Origin: Psoroptes ovis
Taxonomy: Eukaryota > Arthropoda > Arachnida > Sarcoptiformes > Psoroptidae
DNA length: 64,000 bases
Reading direction: 5' to 3'
Assembly: GCA_002943765.1 (NCBI GenBank)
Contig: PQWQ01000014.1
Span: 248,001 to 312,000, forward strand
Position 1 is the first letter of the stretch, and the number at the start of each line of letters is the position of its first letter. The notes under the pieces were generated by a model. It saw only the letters and a program-made list of their open reading frames with translations, was not told the origin of the DNA and made no database searches. The position numbers were made by a program, and so were the translations under genes. This document shows positions 26,601 to 36,231 of the stretch, one piece after another.

Positions 26601-29600
26601 ATGGTTTTGTTGTTGCGCCTAAAACTGAACATGGTATGAGGGCATTATTTATTTGTAACGATGGTTATCAATTGGATGGACCTAATATTACTTTTTGTAA
26701 TTATGGTGTTTGGAATATTTCATCACCAGTTTGTAATCCAAGTAAATTTATTTAAAATTTCAATGAAAAATACAATGATTTGAAAATTTTCACCCTTAAT
26801 TCATGAATATTTTTTTCATTCTTTATTTTAAAGTATATTGTCCATTTCCTGGTTATTTAGACAATGGTAAAGTGATGCTAGTCGGTCATATGGGAATGTA
26901 TGATTATCAACCATACATAAAACGTATTACGAATAATCGCCAAATAATTTATGAATGTGATCGTGGTTATCACATTGTTGATGGACCACCTGGTTCTACT
27001 TGCATCGATGGTAAATGGTCACCATCAGAATTACCGCGTTGTGAATTGTATTCACATCCGAAAATATTACGCTGGAATCGTTCAGTTAAAACTTTGATGC
27101 GTTTTAATGAACAATTGAACATTAATGAACGTTTTGAGGAGCCCGAACAAGCATCGTCAAGACAATCATCACCAAAACAATATAAACAGAGGAAAAAACG
27201 TCATCATTCTAAACGTAATGAAGATTTAGTGAATTTGAATTTAAAATGAATTTTGTTTTCTTTTTATTTCTTATTTTATTTTATTTTTTTGATTAATACA
27301 TATTTTCAAATTTCCTATCGATGATATATAGCATCATGTATAAAATTGCCTGAAAAACAATCAATGAAAATATCGATCATAAAATTAGGTAATGGCAACA
27401 CCACATATCCCCATGGTACCCGAATACGTTTAAGATGTGATGATAATTATGTAATAACAAATCCAAATCGTACAATAATAAAATGTGCAAAAGGTAGATG
27501 GAAGCCTGAATTGCCTGACTGCATACCAGCACCTTGTTTAACACCGACGATGCCAAATGCACGTTTCCATTTAAATCGTCGTTTATTACAATCTGGTGAA
27601 TTGATTAAACATGAAACACGGATAGAATTTTTATGTGATGAGGGTTATCATGAACCATTTCATTTAAAAAATATAACACTACGCTGTTCATTTGGTTCAT
27701 GGGATTCATTAACAATGAATCAAATTTGTGTACCGAAATCATGTCAATTAAAACAATTGAAAAATGGTTTCTATTTATATCAGCCAACGAACACCATTGA
27801 ACATGATAAACAAATATTTTATAAATGCCTTTCGGGTTTCAAACCAAGTAAAGTAAATATTGAATATCGTTGTATGTTTGGTAAAGTGCAACCAGAATCG
27901 CCTGAATGTATATTGGAAAATTTTCATGATGAACTCATTGATGATCAATCAATGATTACAACGACAGTGCCCTACGATGATTATACTAATAATGATAATC
28001 AAAAACAACAACAAAGAACAAACAGTTGTCGTTCACCAGAGAAAATTGAAAATGCATTATTTTATTTTGATCAATTATTTAGTCAGCGTTTAACATTGAT
28101 TGGTGCAGCACAAATTGATCATTATCGTTTGCCAACAACATCAACATCATATGATGAACATAATTTAAATAATAAATCGACAAAATTACCATTTGAATAT
28201 GATCATGGTACTGAAATCGTATTCCGTTGTGTAACATATGCATCTAAGTTGTCTAATATTAATGAGAATGATGATACATTCAAGTCAAATAATGAAACGA
28301 GTGTACCGATGAGAAGTACATGGATAATTCGTTGTGAAAATGGAAATTGGATTGGAAGATCATTTGAATGTGAAAATGATTTTCAAGAAGATTTCAATGA
28401 ATATGATGAAAAATCATTAACACTACCATCGGCAGTGGAAACAATTATTGTAAATGATTTATTCCAAAATCAAAACATAAATGGTTCATGCATAGCTATT
28501 ACGAATGATACAAATATAAGAATGTATTTAGGTGATCAAATTATTACTAATGGTACATTAATTGAACATGGTTTAGCTATTAAAATAAGCTGTTCCGATA
28601 TCGGTCGTTATCAATTGATTGGTTCAAAAGAACGCTTCTGTTATAATGGTTTATGGACACGTTCTAATCCATATTGTATCGGATTATCACAAGAATATGA
28701 TTATTCTTGTAAGTTATGAGTTTTTTGACAGGAAATTAAAATAATTATCTCAATTTTTTTCATATTAAAAGTGGACAAATCGCCAACAATATTATTTCGC
28801 AATCAATTAGGACCACAACCATTAACATATCAAGGTAAATTGATTGTTTATCCAGGAACAATATTACACTTGGATTGCTTATGGAAACGTAAATATGGTA
28901 CACCACAGTGGTCATGGAAATTGGCACAACGACAATATTTACAATGTAATTTTTTCATCTCGAAATTTAATTCAAATCTTAATGCAAAAAAATAAAATCT
29001 CATTTTCCAGATTGGACAGCTGATTCATCATTAGAATATCGGTTAACAATATTTCATGCACAAGAAAATGATTCCGGCTTTTTTACATGTCAAACGCCTA
29101 ATTTGCATATTCATATGATTGAAATAAAAGTACAAGGTAATTTTTTTGTATGATAATTTGATTTATTTGAAAATTCATTACAATATCATTTTCTCTGAAA
29201 TCAAATATTCAAAATCAAATAAACAGCTATTCATTGTCCAAGCTTGAATATCACAACCAAAAATTCAACGATGAACAATTTGACAACATCATTAACTATC
29301 GCTGAAACATCAACAAATAGTGAACCAAATAATAATAATAGAATGGGTTCAATTATACGTTTTGAATGTCCTTTCGGCACCGGTTTGATTGGCCGTGATT
29401 CTATACAATGCTTGCCGAATGGACAATGGTCGGATCCTCTGCCAACATGTAATGGTCAGTGAATTTTGATTCATGCATTTGAATTTTTTTAAATTATTCA
29501 TTTTAATGAACAGTTACCCAATGTTATGACCTTACATCAAATTTGACGGAAATAATCAAACAAATGAATCAATCATCGGTCGATAATGATTTAGATCAAA

Positions 29601-30346
29601 GAAAATTACCAAAAATTCAAGCAGCACAAATTGTCGAAATGAATCGTACAATCGGTTCAAAGGTAATATTCACTTGTCAACGTGGTTATGGTTTACAAGG
29701 TAACAATCATGAATTGGAATGTTTACCCAACGGTCAATGGTCTGGTACGATTCCACATTGTCAAGGTATAGGAAAAAATGAAAGCTAAATATACAGATTT
29801 TGAACATTACAATTTTCTTTCTAAATAAATAGAGGTTCGTTGCGGTGACCCTATGATACCAAAAAATGGATATATCGAAGGCATTTCTATGGATCAACAA
29901 CAAATGAATGTATACTTTGCCGGTGATATTGTACAATATGCATGTAATGATGGCTACATGATTGATGGTAATCCGATTTCGATTTGTCAAGAAAACGGAC
30001 GTTGGTCTGGTCCAATTACAAAATGTAAATCGAATTGCACTTGCATTAATCTGTAAATCAACATAACCATTAAAATAATAATCACTTTTGAATAATGCAT
30101 TTAGGTAAACCATCATGTAATTATCCTGGTTTAATGCATGGTTCAAGATTAATATCGGAAGTAAAATTTTTCTACGAAGTTAATGAAACAATAAATTTCG
30201 AATGTTATGAAGGTACACGTTTAAAAGGTAATCGTTCAATTAAATGTGTGTCGAGTGGACGTTGGAGTGGACCAATACCGGAATGTATACCGATACAAAT
30301 CAATTTCGATCAAAATAATGATCAAAATATCGATATTTATCATTGA
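16815..30346 (+). CDS. Hasp: Secreted WAP, CCP (sushi) and Ig multidomain protein, LEV-9/Hasp-like
   Basis: Seventeen exons join in frame: 16815-17634, 24160-24327, 24496-24681, 24971-25156, 25258-25431, 25627-25800, 25921-26100, 26265-26474, 26568-26741, 26834-27214, 27332-28708, 28772-28945, 29011-29136, 29227-29454, 29514-29765, 29833-30024 and 30105-30346. That is 1747 codons plus stop. In order: hydrophobic signal segment (IFIFILIINCIIS), low-complexity Asn/His/Ser-rich region, eight-cysteine WAP domain, thirteen CCP modules, one Ig domain, four more CCP modules. There is no transmembrane helix, so the product is probably secreted. WAP followed by CCPs is the plan of C. elegans LEV-9 and Drosophila Hasp, which cluster acetylcholine receptors or matrix in the synaptic cleft; Ig plus CCP is also seen in Hikaru genki. 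The function here is inferred. ATGs at 16872 or 16920 are possible starts; 16920 gives the most normal signal peptide. Linking exon 1 across 6.5 kb rests on matching phase. Confidence 0.78.
17635..24159 (+). other. Large first intron (6.5 kb) of the CCP gene
   Basis: No coding exon is recognised. It holds poly-T tracts (19280-19305), many ATT/ATA microsatellites and AT-rich unique sequence. Small frames at 18206, 18948 and 22468 are T-rich and Phe/Ile-rich. A first intron of this size in a gene with otherwise 60-390-nt introns is a likely home for enhancers. Confidence 0.55.
24160..24327 (+). other. WAP domain exon
   Basis: It encodes eight cysteines in the order LCPRD, QSC, RKC, KDC, RRC, LCD, LCG, WSC, ending CIRP. 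This is the four-disulfide core pattern, with the CLCDGLCGWSC form seen in the LEV-9/Hasp group. It is a phase 1-1 exon of 168 nt placed directly before the first CCP module. Confidence 0.8.
24496..27214 (+). other. CCP modules 1-8, one per exon
   Basis: Eight consecutive exons, all phase 1-1 and 174-381 nt long, each encode one sushi module. They show four cysteines, an NG after the first, the F/Y-x-C-x-x-GY core, and the W-S/G ... C ending (for example YECDSGYIMSG then GDGSWSGWPPQC). The eighth exon carries an extra C-terminal basic linker with an RKKR motif. Confidence 0.85.
27190..27201 (+). other. RKKR motif: possible furin-type cleavage site
   Basis: Between CCP 8 and CCP 9 the linker reads KQYKQRKKRHHSK. 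R-K-K-R fits the R-x-K/R-R consensus of proprotein convertases. In a secreted protein it could be cut to release a WAP plus CCP1-8 fragment from a CCP9-17 plus Ig fragment. No cleavage can be shown from sequence. Confidence 0.45.
27332..28708 (+). other. Fused exon with CCP modules 9-13
   Basis: This 1377-nt exon holds five modules beginning SCIKLPEK, PCLTPTMPN, SCQLKQLKNG, SCRSPEKIEN and SCIAITNDTN. The last two are divergent, with long acidic and Asn-rich insertions between conserved cysteines. Elsewhere each module has its own phase-1 exon, so introns seem to have been lost here. Confidence 0.75.
28772..29136 (+). other. Immunoglobulin domain encoded by two exons
   Basis: Exons 28772-28945 and 29011-29136 encode an Ig fold: the first Cys in ILHLDC, a core Trp in QWSWKL, then the D-x-G-x-x-x-C signature ENDSGFFTC. 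The intron between them splits the domain centrally. Confidence 0.75.
29227..30346 (+). other. CCP modules 14-17 and C-terminus
   Basis: Four phase-1 exons encode the last modules, ending NGQWSDPLPTC, NGQWSGTIPHC, NGRWSGPITKC and SGRWSGPIPEC. The donor at 30024 falls inside the codon of a conserved cysteine (t|GT), which is rebuilt by the next exon. After the last CCP the protein has a 20-residue polar tail with no hydrophobic segment or GPI signal. Confidence 0.8.
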
Positions 30347-30536
30347 AAAAAATCTTTAAAAAATAATCATATCACTTAATTTACACAAAATTATTATCAT
30401 TATCAATTATTATTTAGCCAACATGAGTATTTTTTGTGCCTTTTATCATTATTATTAACACAACCATTATCATTTTTCGATTACAATAATAAGAATAATA
30501 ATCGATCATATATAAATACACCGTAAACTATCATGA

Positions 30537-30542
30537 AATAAA
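30537..30542 (+). terminator. Poly(A) signal AATAAA of the CCP gene
   Basis: AATAAA occurs 190 nt after the stop codon at 30344-30346. It is the closest good match downstream of the stop. Confidence 0.55.
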
Positions 30543-30962
30543 ATGAAACATGATTTGAATTTAAATTTTTTGATTAAGTAAAAAAAATTTCAAATTCAGA
30601 AATTTGAAAAAGTATTTCGAATCCAGACCGACAGATGGCGCTAAGTCTTTTTTAAATTTTATTTCAAAATTTTTTTTTCAATTTCAAATTGTCATTTGTG
30701 TGTGCTTATCTTACCATCTTTGTATATTAATAGAATCATAAATTAAGCCTAAGCCTAAGAATAATTTATGTTCAGCATTTCCTTTTGATAAGTATAAGAC
30801 ATGGATTTTCTTAAAAGTGAAATAATAAAATTTCAACAAACAGTAAAATTCTGGTATGAACTAGTTTTTATGGTTTTTTTCGTAGCTTTTGTTGTATTTC
30901 AACATTGACCAGTCGACAGTCACAAGTTTTCTTCAATCACCATGCCTTTAACTGTCATTTTT

Positions 30963-30978
30963 CACGTGTTAACACGTG
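30963..30978. promoter_or_regulatory. Double E-box palindrome CACGTGTTAACACGTG
   Basis: Two CACGTG sites flank TTAA in a perfect 16-bp palindrome, within a locally GC-richer stretch (about 30900-31060). CACGTG is bound by bHLH factors of the Myc/Max, Clock/Cycle or USF type. It lies about 620 nt after the CCP gene's stop and 4.3 kb before the next coding exon. Confidence 0.45.
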
Positions 30979-32459
30979 CCAACTTGCCCGATCACGTTTC
31001 GGGATAAGCAGAATCATAGCTTAAAAGCATCGGGAAAAACATACAGTCATCGACTGTTTAGTGATGATGGAAATTCAAATAAAAAAAAAAATCAAAAATG
31101 CTGATGATGGCTAAAAGTATGTAATAATTTTTTCTCTTTTATTTCTCTCTCTTATTTGAAAGGTTTATGGCCATAATTTTTTAAAAATATTTATTTGATC
31201 ACTTTGTTTATGTAATAACTTCAAGGTTAATGGCGTAATATAATACTTTGGTTCCGAATGAACATTTTGAGAGGAAAGAGAAAAAAGCGAAAACATCTGT
31301 CATTTCAAGGACAGATGAAATTCTTTGGGTTTTTTTTTTTTTTAGTTTCAAATGGAATTTTTTCGTTTTTTTTTTCCTGCATTTTTCTTGAATTTATGAA
31401 TTTTTGAATTTTCAAAATTTCATAAATTTGCAAAAATTCAAATTTTCTTCCAATTCAATCAGAAATTAATTTGAATAATCTTTGATCGAATCAGATCAAA
31501 TTAGAAAATTTTCTAGGTCAAATGCTGTTTCATACGTTGTGAAAAATTTACCGCCACTTTCAACGTATGAATTTTTTTTTATTCATCTCTTATGCAATGA
31601 TAAATCAAGCCAAAGTTTTAGTTTAATGCTGCTACCACTCAATGTATTGGTATTCATCCACCACTACCTACAACATTACAAATTTAAATGGAAAATTACT
31701 TTCACTTTTTTTTCATTCAAAAAAAAAATTTTTCAATTTTCCTTCCTCATTTTATCTGATCTGAATTTTAGAAGCATTGTAATGTGATATATCAAAGAAA
31801 AAAAATAATGTGAAAACTGGGCCGAATGAAAATTGTGATTAAATTGCACTGCCACTACTACTATTGCTGTCACGCGAATGTGTAAAGGTATTTGGGCCAA
31901 ATTTTTTCAGTGTTATAAATAAAAAAATTGGACCAAATTTCCAAAATTTCTGAAAATTCAGTGATTAAAGGGTTTAAAAGACCTAATTCATTGAAAATTT
32001 GGTCAAATTTCATACAAAAAAAATGAGTGATTTTTGATGAGAAATTCCTGAAAAAACTGAAAAAAAATTTTCTGAAACAAAAATTCATTCAAATTTTTCG
32101 ATTCTTACCCGCCACTACTACCTCGGGGTGGGGAAGAAAATTCTGAATTCACACATTCAATGAACCACTGACACAAATTTTCATTCATTTTCAAAAAAAA
32201 ATGTGTGGTGGCCTAAATCTTGAAACTCCTCCAAAATGTGAATCATAAAAAAAAAATGAATCAATGTTTTTGAAGAACAGAACGCAGACTCAGTTCGTTC
32301 TTCTTCTGTTTTTGCTTCCTCCTCTCTTTTCTTCACTCTTACACAATTCAAATGCCAAAAAAAAAATTTACTTTCTCTCTCCTCTGTTTATTTAAATTAT
32401 TATTCAATTTACAATTACACAAGTGTATGTGATAATATCGTTAATAATAACAATGAAAA

Positions 32460-32730
32460 AAATGTAAAAGTAAAAATTTGCTTCCTCCTCCTCCTCTCGC
32501 AATTTTGTCGACTGTCCTTGGTGCGTCTTCTCCTCATCCTCATTATCCTCACATTGCTGCTCACCTTTTCTACACTCTTCTTTTGCTTTCACTATTTTAT
32601 GTTTCGCCTTCAAACTCATCCTCATGCTCATCCTCATTATCTATGCCTCATGTTTTCGCTTTCTTCTTGCTCCCTCACCCTCACTCATTGTTTTCCATCA
32701 TCATCATTCCTCCTCCTTCATACTCCTCCT
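32460..32730. repeat. Pyrimidine-rich (TCC/TCA) tract
   Basis: The + strand is almost continuous C/T with TCC, CTC and CATCCTCA motifs. Open frames exist on both strands (Ser/His/Leu-rich on +, acidic Glu-rich on -), but they are compositional. A purine/pyrimidine-biased tract like this can form triplex DNA or lie near a promoter. Confidence 0.5.
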
Positions 32731-33039
32731 CTTTCATTTATTTATTTTTTTTCAATTCCTTTTAATTTTCTCGCTTCTCCCTTTTTTTTGACCAAAAAAA
32801 ATAAAATACATTTACTTTCAATGATCAATTCAATTCAATTATTTGATTTATAATGAAAATTCAATGATATGATCAACAACAACTACATTCATTTACCATT
32901 ATTATCATCAGTATCAATTATTATCAAACAAACACAAATAAACAAACGAAAAAAATAAACAAAAACAACAAGCTACGATCAACAACCACACATTTTTTCA
33001 TTCGTCTTCTTGTGTTTATATTTTCATGAATTTATTCAA

Positions 33040-33216
33040 TTTCTTCAGCGACAACAGCAACGAGGAGAACGAAGATTTTTTTTTTTTTATATTTATTTTG
33101 TTCATCAAAATATACAATCTACATATTATTCAACACACAAGTACTAATAGCAGCAGCGACAACAGCAGCAGCAAAATTGACCTCGACCGACATAAGGACA
33201 TTGTTGGAAAATTGTG

Positions 33217-33248
<32 letters not shown>

Positions 33249-33370
33249 CGACAACAATCTCAACATGAACAACAGCAACAAACATCATCGAACAGCAGCA
33301 ACAACAACAACAAATGCAGCAACTATACAACTACAAAAACTAAATCAAACTGCAACAACAACAACAACAA
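33040..33370 (+). other. CAG/CAA-rich block, possible untranslated leader or coding fragment
   Basis: Clusters of CAGCAG, CAACAA and an AAT run of about ten units give a 65-codon frame (33177-33383, Thr/Asn/Gln-rich). In this genome CAR repeats are mostly exonic. I see no clear start or splice sites and do not call a gene. Confidence 0.3.
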
Positions 33371-35270
33371 ATATTTAAAATAAATAAATATATCTTAAGA
33401 TAAATATTAAAATGAATTATTAAAATAAATTTTTAAAAATAATAAACAAACATCTCATAATTTTATAAATATTTTCAATTCATAAAATAATAAATAATCG
33501 TTCATTCATTTGTTAATATTTTTGCCAGAAATGTGAATTATTTGAATACATCTTCGAACGAAAAATTAAGTAATTTTGCAAAAATTGAAACAATCATCTT
33601 GAATTCTTGATTGAAAATTAGTGATTTTGATAAAATCAAATTCTGATTTTGGTCAAAGAAAAATCAAAGTTTTCACATGAATTTTGTTTCAAAAATTTTT
33701 CAAACCAAAAACATTTGAAAATACCCGAAAAAAATGTGTTTACATCTAATCAAAACAAGAAATAAAAACGATTTAAGACGATAATAAAATGAATCAAATC
33801 TGAAAAATAAGAAAATTAATTCATCATCTTATAGTCGATGTTGTTGTTTATCATCTATTGATGCATGTGTATTCTATGCATCACAAGTGTTTTTTGTGTT
33901 TATGTGGGTTCAATATTATAATATTATATCAGTGTATCTTGGCTGCATTTTCAACATTTTTCTTATTTGAATTCAGCATTAAACTTGAATCATTTGAAAT
34001 CAACGATCGCTTTCATTTTAATCAATTTTAAACTCCTTGAAATCGAATTAAAAAGGAAAAAATCTTAAATTGTGGTAATCGATCAATCAACGATAATCCC
34101 AAATAAATCTAATAATGTTGATTAAACAATGGTTACGACCATAATATGACAATCAATTTCAGCCATAATTGAATCAATGAGATGATAATAATGAATTCAA
34201 AGATGAATTGACCGAAATTTTTTTTTCGTTTAAAGAAAACATGAAAAATGTTTATAAATCATTTCAATTTCAATGTTGAAATTGAAATTTTTGGAAATTG
34301 TTGAATCTCTCGGACATATTAATATAAAATATGAAGAGAGAAAACATTGAATTTATATTGAAATGAAATGAAACGATTATAATAATGATAATATTTACCA
34401 TCATCATCTCTTTTGGCGAAATTTACCCGAATTTCATTGAAATTTACTGAAGAAAAAACGAATCAATTTCTCTTTTTATTTGAATTAAAATTGAATTTAT
34501 TTATTTTCATTTTCATTTGTGTCTATTTATTTGTTTATCATTGTGTGTGCATGTGTATGTGTAATTATAATTAATTTTTCATTTATTTATTTTGTATACT
34601 TGAACTTGAAATATATTTTTTATTATTTGTCAGTGCACCAAAACAAAAAGAGAATTGAATTTTTGTTTTATTTATTTTGAATCAACTTTCTTTCTTTATC
34701 GTTTCAACAATTCAACAAATACAAATATTTTTCCCAAAAAGACAATACAATACGATACATTCATTTTTGTTTTTTTTTGTTTTTTTTTTTTTTTTGAAAA
34801 ATTTTCAAGGATTTGAGGACAAATTTTGAAATTTTGACATTGACTGATATTTTTTTTATAAATATTATTCTCTTCAATAGTCATGATAATAATAATGATA
34901 CTGTAATCGAATCGTTTTTTTGGAACACTTTGAACGTTGAAGCAAAACATCAAGTTCCAAACATTGAAACATTTTATTGTGTCATATTTTTTTTCTCGTA
35001 TTTTTCTCATCTGGTCCTCGTGTTTTTGTTTTTGCGTAGATATTTTTTCATGGAAAAATAATTGAAGAAAAAAAATTGATGAATAAACAATGAGTGAAAA
35101 AACGTGTGTAAATATCTACAATACAAAATGTTTGTTTGTTTTTGTTGATCATCTTTGAATAAATAATTATGAAAATTAATGAGTTTTTAATGATAATTCA
35201 TTAATTAATTAATTTTATGTGTCTGTGTTTACGGTATTCAATTATTATTATGGTTTAATTATTCAACAAA

Positions 35271-36231
35271 ATGGCATCAATTATAAAAACTACGATGAAA
35301 AATTCAATTAATTCATCAAATAATGATTTTAATGAAAATATTACAACTAATAGTATCAATAATAATAATCATCATCATCATCAAAATAATGAATTGAATC
35401 AAAATGAATCAACCACAACAACAACATCAGCATCAACAGCACTAATGATTATTGATTCAAATAATAATCCACAACAACCACAACAAAATGATCATTTACC
35501 ATTTTCTTATAATAATACCGATGATAATAATGACCATCAATCTAAAAATAATGAATCGAAAGAATTGATTAAAAATGAAGAAAGCGAAGATGATGATGAT
35601 GATGATAATCGAATGATTATTGATCAATCGACATCGATATTAAAAGAAATAAAATGTATCAATAATCGCTCAAATGATAATGATGTTGATGATAATAACA
35701 GTAAAATTATGGATCAATCATCTGAAAATCAACAAAAAAATACCTCAATCACCAATCATAGCCATTTAAATAATAATCAATTTGAATTATGTAATCATAA
35801 TGAAAATCATAATTCGAAAAATCTTTCATGTTCTAATAATGTTCAAAATGAAGCATCTTTAAAATTGATTAATAGTTCAATTAGTGAAAAAACTAATGTT
35901 GAACATGTTAAATCTAGCGAAACACCATCTGAACTGATAATGATTGATAATCATCAATTGTTGATTGATAAGAATAATGATGAACTCATTAGTAACAAAT
36001 CATCAACAACAATACCAACATCATTATCATTATCATCATCATCAACACCAACAACAACTCCAGCATCAACATCAACGATTCATGTTGAAACAACGACAAC
36101 GATTGATACTCAAAATCATGAAAAACATCCGCATCAACAACAACAACATATCGACGATAATATTAATAATAATAAAAGCAATCAACAACCACAACAGCAA
36201 CCAAGACCACAAAATAATGAAATGTTATTCG
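35271..36231 (+). CDS. Low-complexity coding exon, probable N-terminal exon of ftz-f1
   Basis: The ATG in the context CAACAAAATGG opens 320 codons rich in Asn, Ser, Thr, Gln, His and Asp, with no recognised domain. There is an acidic run (EESEDDDDDD), repeated MIID motifs, and a Ser/Thr-rich then Gln-rich end. The frame meets a strong donor G|GTGAGT at 36231 in phase 1. The next + strand exon lacking a start, the FTZ-F1 exon at 61568, accepts phase 1 (g + aa = Glu), and both are of the same low-complexity style. A separate unknown gene is the alternative. The frame stays open past the donor to 36632, so an unspliced form would be 453 residues. Confidence 0.5.

Larger units (their letters stand above)
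30560..35270 (+). other. Non-coding region, probable 5' region of ftz-f1
   Basis: No protein-coding exon is recognised. It holds a 16-bp E-box palindrome (30963-30978), a pyrimidine-rich block (about 32280-32730) and a CAR-rich block (about 33040-33370). These are less AT-rich than their surroundings and could be promoter and untranslated leader of the gene whose coding begins at 35271. That assignment is inference. Confidence 0.4.

Noticed and set aside
31843..31870. AATTGCACT resembling the miR-92 family seed
   Set aside because: Only nine bases match and the flanks do not fold into a precursor by eye.
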